Shown: positions 8,737-19,488 of the stretch, piece after piece | Numbering within the stretch: position 1 is the first letter of the stretch | How the letters are laid out: the number at the start of each line of letters is the position of its first letter | Source: Ruegeria lacuscaerulensis ITI-1157 | Lineage (GTDB): Bacteria > Pseudomonadota > Alphaproteobacteria > Rhodobacterales > Rhodobacteraceae | Length of the DNA stretch: 64,000 nucleotides | Assembly (NCBI GenBank): GCA_000161775.1 | Contig: GG704596.1 | Location: 1,261,113-1,325,112, forward strand | Direction of reading: 5' to 3' | The notes under the pieces: generated by a model | Seen by the model: the letters and a program-made list of their open reading frames with translations, nothing else | What the model was told of the DNA's origin: nothing | Databases searched by the model: none | Position numbers and translations under genes: made by a program

Positions 8737-10059
8737 ATGCGTATTCATCTTTTGGTGGCGCTGCTTGCCGCCACCTCGGTTTCCGCGCAGCAAGACCCGG
8801 CTCAGACCCTGATCACCAATGTGCATGTATTTGATGGCGTCAACGACGGGCGCATCGAGAACGCGAATGTTCTGATCGAGGGCAACCTGATTGCAGCTGT
8901 GTCGACAGACCCGATCTCGGCCGAAGGTGCAACGGTTATCGACGGCGGTGGACGCACCCTGATCCCGGGTCTGATCGATGTACACTGGCACACGACATAT
9001 GCGTATACCCCAGCAACCGTCTTGATCTTCAATCAAGGCGATATGTCGGAAGTGGCCATTCGTTCGATGACAGGGGCAAAGGAAACCCTGATGCGCGGCT
9101 TCACAACAGTGCGCGATCCCGGCGGCAATCCATTTGCAATCAAGAGACTGATCGATTCCGGCGAATACCCCGGGCACCGCATTCTGCCTTCGGGGCCGTT
9201 CATGAGCCAAACATCGGGTCATGCCGATTTCCACAGTTTGTTGGAGAACCCAAGAAACTCGACTTCCGAGTTGAGTTATTGGGAAAAGAACATGATGGCG
9301 ATGGTGGCCGATGGGGTCCCCGAGGTTCGCAAAAGGACCCGCGAGATTCTCAAGTACGGTGCCTCCCAAGTCAAAATAACCACGGGCGGTGGCGTATCCT
9401 CACAGTATGATCCGCTGGATGTGAGCGAATACTCTGTTGATGAGATCGAAGCGGTCGTCGAAGAAGCTGCGAACTTCAATACTTACGTACTGGCCCATGT
9501 AATGACGGACCGCGGGATTCGCACCTCAGTCGAAGCCGGCGTCATGAGCATCGAGCATGGTTTCTTCGCGTCTCGTGAAACGCTCGAGCTCATGAAAGAA
9601 AAAGGGGCATGGCTAAGCCCCCAGACCATGAAAGAAGAGGACATGGTCTGGGACAGCCCGGTCAGCGCGGCAAAATACAAGCAGGTCACAGATGCCGTTG
9701 CGAACCTGTACCCGATGGCCAAAGAGGTGGGGGTGAACCTGGCCTTTGGGACCGACCAGCTTCTGGACGCCTCCAAGGCGTATCAACAAAGCCTTTATCT
9801 GGTGCGATTGGGCGAATGGTTCACCCCGTATGAAGTGTTGAAAATCGCCACTTCTGAAAACGCCCGGTTGCTGGAACTGAGCGGCCCCCGGCACCCGTAT
9901 CAAGACGGCCCGCTGGGGGTCATCAAAGAGGGTGCCTATGCCGACCTGATCCTCGTCGACGGCAATCCGCTTGAAAACCTTGAGTTGGTTGGGAATCCGG
10001 GCGAGAACTTCGACCTGATCATGAAAGACGGTGTGGTCTACAAGAACACGCTGGACTGA
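8737..10059 (+). CDS. Secreted amidohydrolase family protein (imidazolonepropionase-like)
   Basis: 440 residues from the ATG at 8737, chosen for its AGGAG ribosome site and because it starts the signal peptide MRIHLLVALLAATSVSAQ. An ATG nine codons upstream is less likely. The metal-binding HWH triad lies at residues 83-85. A Lys in QVKITTGGG, His in LAHVMT and IEHGFF, and a late Asp in FGTDQ complete the binuclear metallohydrolase pattern. It belongs to the broad peptidase/amidohydrolase group and its substrate is unknown. Base composition is visibly less G+C-rich than the flanking ribosomal genes, which suggests acquisition. Confidence 0.87.
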   Translation: MRIHLLVALLAATSVSAQQDPAQTLITNVHVFDGVNDGRIENANVLIEGNLIAAVSTDPISAEGATVIDGGGRTLIPGLIDVHWHTTYAYTPATVLIFNQGDMSEVAIRSMTGAKETLMRGFTTVRDPGGNPFAIKRLIDSGEYPGHRILPSGPFMSQTSGHADFHSLLENPRNSTSELSYWEKNMMAMVADGVPEVRKRTREILKYGASQVKITTGGGVSSQYDPLDVSEYSVDEIEAVVEEAANFNTYVLAHVMTDRGIRTSVEAGVMSIEHGFFASRETLELMKEKGAWLSPQTMKEEDMVWDSPVSAAKYKQVTDAVANLYPMAKEVGVNLAFGTDQLLDASKAYQQSLYLVRLGEWFTPYEVLKIATSENARLLELSGPRHPYQDGPLGVIKEGAYADLILVDGNPLENLELVGNPGENFDLIMKDGVVYKNTLD

Positions 10060-10077
10060 ACATCACGCTCCTCTGAC

Positions 10078-10104
10078 AAAAAACGCCCGCCAAATGGCGG
10101 GCGT
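10078..10104 (-). terminator. Intrinsic terminator after rpsO
   Basis: A perfect 9-bp stem (ACGCCCGCC with GGCGGGCGT, loop AAAT) lies 29 bp beyond the rpsO stop. On the minus strand it is followed by a run of T residues. It ends the rpsO transcript before pnp and may also serve the convergent amidohydrolase. Confidence 0.87.
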
Positions 10105-10133
10105 CTCAAACTTGAAAGCGGTGTATTCCGCGC

Positions 10134-10403
10134 TTAGCGGCGGATGCCCAGCTTTTTGATCAGGTCCTGATAGCGCGCTTCTTCCTTGCCCTTCAGGTAA
10201 TCCAGCAGCTTGCGGCGCTGGGCGACCATCTTCAGCAGACCACGGCGGCCGTGGTTGTCTTTCTTGTGGGTCTTGAAGTGCTCGGTCAGGGTGTTGATGC
10301 GCGAGGTCAGGATGGCAACCTGGACTTCCGGCGAACCGGTGTCGCCGTCCTTGGTTGCGAATTCTTTCATGACGCGTGCTTTTTCTTCGGCAGTGATCGA
10401 CAT
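10134..10403 (-). CDS. rpsO: 30S ribosomal protein S15
   Basis: 89 residues, the standard S15 length. It has the family signature [19 protein letters not shown] and ends with IKKLGIRR. S15 binds 16S rRNA early in assembly of the 30S platform. It follows the RTX gene on the same strand after a 143-bp gap that should contain its promoter, and it has its own terminator. Confidence 0.98.
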   Translation of the reverse strand: MSITAEEKARVMKEFATKDGDTGSPEVQVAILTSRINTLTEHFKTHKKDNHGRRGLLKMVAQRRKLLDYLKGKEEARYQDLIKKLGIRR

Positions 10404-10546
10404 CGGGGTCTCCTTTACAGGTTAGAGTTGATGGCGCAGGCCGGGATGTCGTCCAGCGCAGGCCCATGGAGAAAACCGCACCGATTCCGATGCGGATGGG
10501 CGCGTATAGGCGCATTTGGCGCAAATGGCAAAGGGATTCTGGCCCG

Positions 10547-11563
10547 TCAACCAGCTGCGTCGGATTGGGGGCCTGCCAATGTCGAAACCAGCTCGATGTC
10601 TTCCAAGGTCATCCCATCGGCGCCGAACAGTTGAGCAACTTCGGCGCCATTCACCAACACACGGGTCAGGTCCGGGTTTTCTGAATCGGGCTCGATTGAA
10701 AGCTTCGGTTCGGTCGCGTCTTCCCATGCAATCAGAAGCTTGTCTTGGCCGGGGCTGAAGTCCATCACCGTCAGTTTTTCGTCTGGCTGGCCATCGCCAA
10801 GTACAATCTGATCGGCCCCCTGTCCGCCCGTTACGACGTCGCCGGTTCCGGCAAGGATCGTGTCGTCGCCCGCGCCGCCATTCAGGAAATCGGCCTCGGG
10901 CTCTTCCTCTAGGGAGAAGCCGTCCACGAAATCATTGCCATCTCCGCCAAACAGCGCGTCCGCACCGGCACCCCCGGTCAGAGTGTCGTCGCCTTGACCT
11001 CCTTGCAACGAGTCGTCGCCATCCGCTCCGGACAGGTCATCGTTGCCCTGACCGCCGTTGAGTGCATCCGAACCGGCCCCGCCGTTCAGAAGGTCGTTGC
11101 CGAAATGTCCGAACAACTGATCATCCCCGGTCTCACCGGTCAGGATATCGTCGCCGTCCTCGCCGTGCAATGTGTCGTCATCGGCGCCTCCTGCCAGCAA
11201 ATCCGTCCCGTCACCACCATGCAGAACGTCCCGGCCATCGCCGCCTTCGATCGTGTCCTCGCCTTGATATCCGTTGATCTGGTCGTCGCCTTCCTGCCCG
11301 GTCATCACATCATTCTGCGCGCTGCCGACAATCACCAGATTCCCTTCGAAATCAGAATGCACCTTGCCCGTCGGCAGCTCGGACTCCCCTGTTTGTTGAG
11401 CAATTTCGTCCAGTTCAAGCAGGTTGCCTTGCGGCACTTCATCAATGGCATCTTCTTCTATGGTGTCGTCTTCATCCCCATCGACTTGTGCCGTCAAAAT
11501 GTCGCTCATCGCATATGCCGCACCGCCGACCGCAGCTAGTCCAAGCAATCCGATCAGAAACAT
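10547..11563 (-). CDS. RTX (haemolysin-type) calcium-binding repeat protein
   Basis: 338 residues. The ATG at 11563 has GGAGGT at ideal spacing. The N-terminus is a hydrophobic segment ([18 protein letters not shown]) rather than the plain N-terminus of most type I substrates. Residues about 80-250 are at least a dozen glycine/aspartate nonapeptides of the GGxGxDxL type that bind Ca2+ as a parallel beta-roll. The tail (about 270-338) resembles the non-repeat C-terminal region read by type I exporters. No ABC exporter, membrane-fusion or TolC gene is nearby. It sits between DUF1643 and rpsO in an otherwise housekeeping block. Confidence 0.87.
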   Translation of the reverse strand: MFLIGLLGLAAVGGAAYAMSDILTAQVDGDEDDTIEEDAIDEVPQGNLLELDEIAQQTGESELPTGKVHSDFEGNLVIVGSAQNDVMTGQEGDDQINGYQGEDTIEGGDGRDVLHGGDGTDLLAGGADDDTLHGEDGDDILTGETGDDQLFGHFGNDLLNGGAGSDALNGGQGNDDLSGADGDDSLQGGQGDDTLTGGAGADALFGGDGNDFVDGFSLEEEPEADFLNGGAGDDTILAGTGDVVTGGQGADQIVLGDGQPDEKLTVMDFSPGQDKLLIAWEDATEPKLSIEPDSENPDLTRVLVNGAEVAQLFGADGMTLEDIELVSTLAGPQSDAAG

Positions 11564-11657
11564 GGAGACCTCCGAATTCTGTGACGACCCAAGCAAGAAT
11601 CCTTACCGAGGCCGCCCGATTAGTCAAAGATAACAAGAAAATAGGGTTAACGGCTGT

Positions 11658-12167
11658 TCACCGGAGCCAGAGTTCCGGTTGCTGCGAATAGGCGATGTAC
11701 AGCGGGTGCTTGGGGTGGCCATCCTTGGTCAGGCCGAGGTGGTACAGCGGCTGGCCGGTACCGCGCAGCAGGCGCTCGACCGCCGCGCCGCGATCCAGAT
11801 GCGCGCCATGGGTGCCCCAGGCGGCAATCACCTGATCGGCCCAGTCCACGCCGGCCAGGATCGCGGCGTCGTTTTCCGGCCCCACCGGATCTGCCGCCGC
11901 GCGCATCTTGCGCGGGTCGGTGTCGCGCCAGGCAAAGATGTTGGTCACTTGGAACGCCCCGAACCCCAAGGCCCGCGCGCGCCGCTCACAGCGCTCGACG
12001 GTCGGGTCGTTCTGCACTTCTGTCGCGGTCGAAGGATTCAGCATCACGAACAGCGCCCGGCGCCCGGCCGGATCCCAGATGCGGGTCAGGCTGTAGCGAT
12101 AGCGTTCGCAGTCGGAATAGACGGCTGTCGAGGGCGCGTCGCCCTTGGTGTGGGACCGGGTGATCAT
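11658..12167 (-). CDS. DUF1643 domain protein
   Basis: 169 residues from the ATG at 12167, 22 bp after the truB stop. Upstream extension in the same frame would overlap truB and lacks homologous character. It shows the DUF1643 pattern: YRYSLTRIW, LFVMLNPSTA, VERCERRA, and FAWRDTDP. Function is unknown. It is regularly found after truB in Rhodobacteraceae and is probably cotranscribed with it. Confidence 0.85.
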   Translation of the reverse strand: MITRSHTKGDAPSTAVYSDCERYRYSLTRIWDPAGRRALFVMLNPSTATEVQNDPTVERCERRARALGFGAFQVTNIFAWRDTDPRKMRAAADPVGPENDAAILAGVDWADQVIAAWGTHGAHLDRGAAVERLLRGTGQPLYHLGLTKDGHPKHPLYIAYSQQPELWLR

Positions 12168-12189
12168 GCGCCTTCGCCTAGCATGGGAC

Positions 12190-13095
12190 CTAGCCGACGA
12201 ACACCCGGCTGGGGTGCAGTTCACCGGATTTGTAGATCCCCACCGCCACGGCCTTGCCATCGAACGAGGCCCAGGCCTCGTCGCCGTAGTCCACGTCGCT
12301 GGCCAGAACCATGCCAGGGTTGCCGTTGCGCAGGCGGGCGGCGCCTTCGGGGGTGCATTTCAGCTCGGGCAGGTCGGCCAGCCCTTCTTCCAGCGGGCGC
12401 AGGTAGCCGTCCAGCGCCGGGGTTTTCGCCATCTCGTCGATCTGCTGGATGCTCAGGCCGTCCTCGGCGTCGAACGGGCCGGACCAGATCCGGCGCAGTT
12501 CCTTGACGTGGCCGTAACAGCCCAACGCCTCACCCAGGTCGCGCGCGATCGAGCGGACATAGCCGCCCTTGCCGCAGGTCATTTCCAGCACGGCATGATC
12601 GGGATCGGGCCGGTCGACCAGCACCAGTTCCTCGACCCACAGCGGGCGGGCGGCCAGTTCCACATCCTCGCCGTCGCGGGCCAGCTTGTAGGCGCGCTGG
12701 CCGTCGATCTTGACCGCCGAGAACTTGGGCGGCACCTGCATGATCTCGCCCACGAAGGGCAGCAGGGCCTGCTTGATCTCGTCATCGGTGGGGCGCAGGT
12801 CGCTTTCCGCGATCACTTCGCCCTCGGCATCGTCGGTATTGGTGGCCTGACCCAGCCGCACGGTAAATGTATAGGCCTTGAGCGCATCGGTGATGTAGGG
12901 CACGGTCTTGGTGGCCTCGCCCAAAGCGACGGCCAGAACGCCGGTGGCCTCGGGGTCGAGCGTGCCGGCATGGCCCGCCTTTTTGGCATCCAGCGCCCAG
13001 CGGACCTTGTTGACCACGGCGGTCGAGGTCATGCCCGCGGGCTTGTCGACCACCAGCCAACCGGAAATGTCGCGACCCTTGCGTTTGCGTCCCAT
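12190..13095 (-). CDS. truB: tRNA pseudouridine(55) synthase
   Basis: Isomerises U55 in the T-loop of tRNAs. 301 residues with the N-terminal [14 protein letters not shown] block and the catalytic Asp47 in HAGTLDPEA. The TruB_N domain and the [13 protein letters not shown] motif are present. It is in the conserved rbfA-truB-rpsO order, and the downstream DUF1643 gene follows after 22 bp. Confidence 0.97.
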   Translation of the reverse strand: MGRKRKGRDISGWLVVDKPAGMTSTAVVNKVRWALDAKKAGHAGTLDPEATGVLAVALGEATKTVPYITDALKAYTFTVRLGQATNTDDAEGEVIAESDLRPTDDEIKQALLPFVGEIMQVPPKFSAVKIDGQRAYKLARDGEDVELAARPLWVEELVLVDRPDPDHAVLEMTCGKGGYVRSIARDLGEALGCYGHVKELRRIWSGPFDAEDGLSIQQIDEMAKTPALDGYLRPLEEGLADLPELKCTPEGAARLRNGNPGMVLASDVDYGDEAWASFDGKAVAVGIYKSGELHPSRVFVG

Positions 13096-13149
13096 GATGC
13101 ACCTTGTTGTCTGCTAAGGCGCGCGACCTAGCGGATCGGTCGGGCGCTG

Positions 13150-13893
13150 TCAATTTGCCGGGATGTCCTCGACCACGCCGACGATCGGCCCCAGCGAGAA
13201 ACCCACGTCGGACCGGTTTGCCGCACGGTCATACATGCGCGAGATGTTGCCGTCGAAAAACAGCGCGTTGGGCGTTTTCAGCACGTCGCGGAACAGGCGG
13301 CCGAATTCGTGGAAGGTGACGTAATCCTCGGAGATCGCGAACACCGCGCGGGTGCCATCGGCGCTGGTGCCCACCCCGTTGCGGATATAGCGCGAGGTCG
13401 AATCCGGCAGGAACCGCGGATGCAATTCGCCGCCGATCACCAGCATCGGGCCGGATTGAGAGGCAAAGCGGCACTCGGGCTTGCGGTCGAGATAGTCCAG
13501 CGTCTCGAACACGTCGGCACGGCCTTCACGGATGCAGAACACCCCGTTGGGCAGCAGGCCGAAATTGCCGGGGCCGGGGTTGGGAATCACGCGCATGACT
13601 TCCTGCCCGTCTTCCACATAGTGGCCCACGGGCGAGCGGTCCTCGTGATACATGCCGGCGTTCATCGCAAAACTCAGGCGCTGGCCCGAACCGGCCAGTT
13701 CCTCGTTCACCGATGAGAAATGGCCCAGCACCTGACCTGCGTCGTCATACAGAAACAGGCGCAGGTCCTCGGTGGTGGCGTCCACCTCGCACACGGTATA
13801 GCGCCGGTCTTCGTGAACCACGCGCTCGCACGTCACCGCCCCGGCCTGTCCGGCCCAGAGCAATGCGATCACAGCGGCGGTCCTGCGGATCAC
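13150..13893 (-). CDS. Phosphodiester glycosidase (NAGPA-like) family protein
   Basis: 247 residues with a signal peptide ([19 protein letters not shown]) and the NAGPA-type beta-prism domain: [37 protein letters not shown] and [11 protein letters not shown]. Related proteins hydrolyse glycosyl phosphodiesters in the envelope, and the substrate here is unknown. It overlaps rbfA by 4 bp and lies 54 bp before truB, so the three are likely one transcript. Confidence 0.83.
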   Translation of the reverse strand: MIRRTAAVIALLWAGQAGAVTCERVVHEDRRYTVCEVDATTEDLRLFLYDDAGQVLGHFSSVNEELAGSGQRLSFAMNAGMYHEDRSPVGHYVEDGQEVMRVIPNPGPGNFGLLPNGVFCIREGRADVFETLDYLDRKPECRFASQSGPMLVIGGELHPRFLPDSTSRYIRNGVGTSADGTRAVFAISEDYVTFHEFGRLFRDVLKTPNALFFDGNISRMYDRAANRSDVGFSLGPIVGVVEDIPAN

Positions 13894-14285
13894 TCGTCCA
13901 GGTCCCGGCGCACGGCGTCCTGCTCGAGCATCCGGCGGGTGTCGTCCATGCGGTCGAAGGTTTCATCCAACCGGAAGCGCAGGTCAGGGGCGAATTTCAG
14001 GCCGACCTTCTTGCCGACCATGCGGCGCAGTTCGCCCTTGTTGCGGGCCAGCAGCTCGATCACGGTCTCCTGCCCCTTGCCGCCCAGCGGCAGCACATAG
14101 GCCGTGGCGATCTTGAGATCGGGCGAGGTGCGCACTTCGCCCACGGTGATCGACAGACGGTTCAGGTCGGGGTCGTGCACGTCGCCGCGCGCCAGCACCT
14201 CGGACAGGGTGCGGCGGATCAGTTCGCCGACGCGAAGCTGCCGTTGCGAGGGGCCGGGGCCGTCGTGGAATTTGTTCTTAGCCAT
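13890..14285 (-). CDS. rbfA: 30S ribosome-binding factor A
   Basis: 131 residues with a KH-like fold. It shows [22 protein letters not shown] and the typical [19 protein letters not shown] strand. RbfA acts in late 30S maturation and 5'-end processing of 16S rRNA. It heads the minus-strand rbfA-truB block and is divergent from dapB with a 92-bp gap. Confidence 0.95.
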   Translation of the reverse strand: MAKNKFHDGPGPSQRQLRVGELIRRTLSEVLARGDVHDPDLNRLSITVGEVRTSPDLKIATAYVLPLGGKGQETVIELLARNKGELRRMVGKKVGLKFAPDLRFRLDETFDRMDDTRRMLEQDAVRRDLDE

Positions 14286-14377
14286 GTCCCCGATCTAAGC
14301 GCAAAGCGGGGCTTTGCCAAGCGGCCCCGAACCGGGTAGGAGGCTTTGAGCCGAATTTCAGAGGAAGGACCAGCGCA

Positions 14378-15183
14378 ATGACGCATATTCCGGGGATCGT
14401 CGTGACCGGGGCTTCGGGCCGGATGGGGCAGATGCTGATCAAGACCATCACCGACAGCGATCAGGCGCGGCTGGTCGGCGCGGTCGAGCGCACGGGCCAT
14501 GACTGGATCGGCCAGGACGTGGGCACCGCGATGGGCGGCCAGCCGCTGGGCGTGACCGTCACCGACGATCCGCTCGAGGCCTTTGCCCAGGCCCAGGCGG
14601 TGATCGACTTCACCGCGCCCGAGGCGACGCTGGAGTTCGCCGCGCTGGCGGCGCAGGCGCGCTGTGTGCATGTGATCGGCACCACCGGCATGAGCGACGA
14701 ACAGATCGCCGCGCTGGAACCCGCCGCGCGCCATGCGGTGATCGTGCGGGCGGGCAACATGAGCCTGGGCGTGAACCTGCTGGTGCAGCTGACCAAAAAG
14801 GTCGCCGCCGCGCTGGACGAGGATTTCGACATCGAAGTGATCGAGGCGCATCACCATCACAAGGTCGATGCGCCCTCGGGGACGGCTCTTATGCTGGGCG
14901 AGGCCGCGGCCGAGGGGCGCGGCGTGAACCTTGCCGAGGTCGCCGACCGGGGCCGCGACGGGATCACCGGCGCCCGGCAGCGGGGCCATATCGGCTTTCA
15001 CGCCATCCGCGGTGGCGACATCGTCGGCGAACATGACGTGCTGTTCGCGGCGCCGGGCGAACGTATCGTGCTGCGGCACGTGGCGACCGACCGGGCGATC
15101 TTTGCTCGAGGCGCGCTGAAGGCGGCGCTGTGGGGGCAGGGCAAGGCCCCCGGCCAATATGACATGGTGGATGTGCTGGGGCT

Positions 15184-15187
<4 letters not shown>
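14378..15187 (+). CDS. dapB: 4-hydroxy-tetrahydrodipicolinate reductase
   Basis: Reduces the product of DapA with NAD(P)H in lysine and diaminopimelate synthesis. 269 residues with the nucleotide-binding [11 protein letters not shown] near the N-terminus. The DapB signature [15 protein letters not shown] contains the catalytic His/Lys set. The ATG has an AGGAAGGA-like site. The stop overlaps the convergent HD-domain oxygenase by 4 bp. Confidence 0.97.
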
Positions 15188-16961
<1,774 letters not shown>

Positions 16962-17005
16962 TTACGACAATTAAGGCTTGTTTCCACTGAGGGTTGGAAA
17001 ATCTA

Positions 17006-17866
17006 ATGAGCAAGAAAAAGGTCGGCCTGCCCCCTCTGGACTGGCTGCGCGTGTTCGAGGCGGCCGGGCGGCTGGGCGGGTTCTCGGCCGCGGCACGCGA
17101 GTTCGGCCTGACCCAGGCGGCGGTCAGCCAGCGCATCGCCAATCTGGAATCCTGGCTGGGCCGGTCCCTGTTCGTGCGCGAGGCGCGCGGCGTGTCGCTG
17201 ACGGTCGAGGGCGAAAGCTATCTGCCGCTGGTGCAGGACAGCCTGCGGGCGTTGGAACGAAACACCGAAGATCTGTTCGGCACCGCCCCGCGCGCGTTGC
17301 GGGTGGCCGGGCTGTCTTCGCATATCCAGGCGCTGGTGCTGCCCAGCCTGGGGGCCTTTCGCGCCCTGCGGCCCGAGGTACAGGTCACCACGGATTCGGT
17401 GGCCCGGCGGTCCTCGCTGGAGGACGAGCGGACCTGGCTTCAGATCCGCTATGGGCGCGGCAACTGGCCGGGGCGCGCCGCCGACCTGATCGCGCCCGAG
17501 GTTCTGACCCCGATGGCGGCACCGGGCGTCAGCTGGGGCGCGCCGGTGATCGACCTGCGCGGCGAACGGCCCGGCTGGCAGGACTGGATGCAGAAGACGG
17601 GCGACACGGATCTGCCACGCGCCGGTCTGAGCTTTGATTCGATGGAACATGCCCTTGGTGCGGCGCGGCAGGGGCTGGGGGTCTCTTTGGGGTCGGTCGC
17701 CTTGGCCTCGGCGGATCTGGCCTCGGGCCGTTTGATCCGGCTGGGGCGTCCCGATCTGGAAACCCGCGACGGATACTGGTTGACCTGGCCGCGGGACCGG
17801 GCGCAGTCGAAAAGGCAGCAGGCCCTGATCGGCGATTTCCTGCAGGCCCTGCGCGGGGCGGTCTGA
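17006..17866 (+). CDS. LysR-family regulator, probably of the TmpA/TmpB-like pair
   Basis: 286 residues from the ATG at 17006. A TTG four codons upstream lacks ribosome-site spacing. A winged HTH occupies about residues 10-65 (GGFSAAAREFGLTQAAVSQRI), followed by a LysR substrate domain of the GcvA-like type that ends SFDSMEHALGAARQGLGVSLG. It diverges from the dioxygenase with a 98-bp gap, the classic layout for a LysR activator and its target operon. The likely inducer would be the phosphonate or its hydroxylated product, which is inference. Confidence 0.92.
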   Translation: MSKKKVGLPPLDWLRVFEAAGRLGGFSAAAREFGLTQAAVSQRIANLESWLGRSLFVREARGVSLTVEGESYLPLVQDSLRALERNTEDLFGTAPRALRVAGLSSHIQALVLPSLGAFRALRPEVQVTTDSVARRSSLEDERTWLQIRYGRGNWPGRAADLIAPEVLTPMAAPGVSWGAPVIDLRGERPGWQDWMQKTGDTDLPRAGLSFDSMEHALGAARQGLGVSLGSVALASADLASGRLIRLGRPDLETRDGYWLTWPRDRAQSKRQQALIGDFLQALRGAV

Positions 17867-17870
17867 GCGG

Positions 17871-18053
17871 TCAGAAATCGATCGCGATGCCCTTCTTCTC
17901 CCAATCGCCATAGCGCGCGGGATCGGGGCCGTCGCGCCCGCCCAGCTCCTTGGGCAGGGGTTTGGCCTCGGCTTCGGCCTTGCGCCGGCGCTCTTCGGCC
18001 TCGGCCAGGGCGCGCCGGGCGGCGGGCGGCAGGTCTGTGCGGTCGTCGCTCAT
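17871..18053 (-). CDS. DUF1674 protein, succinate dehydrogenase assembly factor 4-like
   Basis: 60 residues with the conserved C-terminal GGRDGPDPARYGDWEKKGIAIDF region that defines DUF1674/SDHAF4. Homologues bind flavinylated SdhA and assist complex II assembly. An upstream extension to 18179 is open but only the ATG at 18053 starts conserved sequence. It lies between the LysR gene and rsmB, convergent with the former and divergent from the latter, with no sdh genes nearby. Confidence 0.82.
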   Translation of the reverse strand: MSDDRTDLPPAARRALAEAEERRRKAEAEAKPLPKELGGRDGPDPARYGDWEKKGIAIDF

Positions 18054-18141
18054 GACATCGGGTTCCTTTCCGTGCATGGCCTTGATATACGCCCTCGTCC
18101 GCTGATGGCAATGCGGGCGAAAACCTTGCAAAGGCGGTTTC

Positions 18142-19400
18142 ATGACCAACACCCCGACGGCGGCGCGGCGCAGCGCCATCTATCTGCTGGATCAGATCCT
18201 GGGCGAGGGGCGCCTGCTGTCCGAATGCCTGGCGGCCGGAGCGCTGGATCGCCTTGCCCCCGAAGACCGCGCGCGGGCGCAGCGGCTGACGCTGGAGACC
18301 CTGCGCGGGCTTGAGCGCGCCGACCGTCTGCTGGAGGGACATCTGCGGCGCACACCGGCGCTGACCGTCCAGAACGCGCTGCGTCTGGGAACGGTCGAAC
18401 TGTGTCAGGGCGAGGCTGCGCATGGCGTCGTGAACGCGATGGTCGAGATCGTCGGCCGCTCTCGCAAGCACGGGCGGCTCAAGGGGCTGGTCAACGCGGT
18501 TCTGCGCAAGATCGCGGCCGAAGGCCCCGAGGCCTGGCCGAAGATGCGGGTGCCGCGCCTGCCGGACTGGCTGCGCGAGCCGCTGATCGCGGCCTGGGGC
18601 GCGGAGGCGGTCAAGGGCATGGAGCAGGCCCATTTCGCCGGCGCGCCGCTGGACCTGACGCCAAAATCCGGCGCAACGATCCCAATGGGCACCGAACTGC
18701 CGACCGGCTCGGTGCGGGTTACTGACGCGGGGCAGGTCTCGGCCCTGCCGGGCTATGCAGCCGGAGACTGGTGGGTGCAGGATGCCGCCGCCGCCCTGCC
18801 AGGGCGGATTCTGGCGGCCCGGCCCGGCGAGCGGGTTCTGGACATGTGCGCCGCGCCCGGCGGCAAGACGCTGCAACTTGCGGCGGCGGGGGCCGTGGTC
18901 ACCGCGCTGGACATTTCCGAGGCCCGGCTGGCGCGGGTGCGGGAAAACCTCGAACGGACCGGGCTGTCGGCCCAGGTGGTCGCCGGCGACGCGCTGGACC
19001 ATCAGGGCCAGTACGATGCGATCCTGCTGGACGCGCCCTGTTCGGCGACCGGCACCATACGGCGGCACCCGGATCTGCCCTTTGCCAAGGACGGCTCGGA
19101 ATTCGGCGGCCTGATCGCGTTGCAGGCCCGGATGCTGGCCCATGCCTGGACCCTGCTGAAACCCGGCGGGCGGTTGGTCTATTGCACCTGCTCGCTGCTG
19201 CCCGACGAAGGCGAAGTGCAGATCGAAGAGGCTCTGCCGCAACATCCCGACATGCAGTGGACCGCGACGCGCTGCAGGTGCCCGGCGTTCAGCCCGACTG
19301 GCTGACCGAGGAAGGCGGGTTACGCCTGCGTCCCGATTATTGGCCCGATCTGGGCGGTATGGACGGGTTCTACATCGCCTGCCTGAGCAAATCGGCCTGA
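18142..19400 (+). CDS. rsmB: 16S rRNA (cytosine-967-C5)-methyltransferase, frameshifted near its 3' end
   Basis: RsmB/Fmu methylates C967 of 16S rRNA. An N-terminal NusB-like domain (about 1-130) precedes the SAM-binding fold (VLDMCAAPGGKT). The two active-site cysteines are Cys300 in DAPCSATG and Cys350 in YCTCS. The initiating frame runs to a stop at 19305 but loses family character after about residue 372. The expected C-terminus (QVPGVQPDWLTEEGG ... GFYIACL) is present in another frame and ends at 19400. The switch is at about 19255-19257 and corresponds to loss of one base. It could be a genuine mutation or a sequence error. Catalytic residues lie before the break. Confidence 0.9.
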
Positions 19401-19488
19401 CCGGTCGCTTTTCGATGACTTGACGAACCGGCCCGGCTATCGTTGGTTCAAACGCCAGCAGAGCGGCAGGGGCAGAGCAACACACGTC

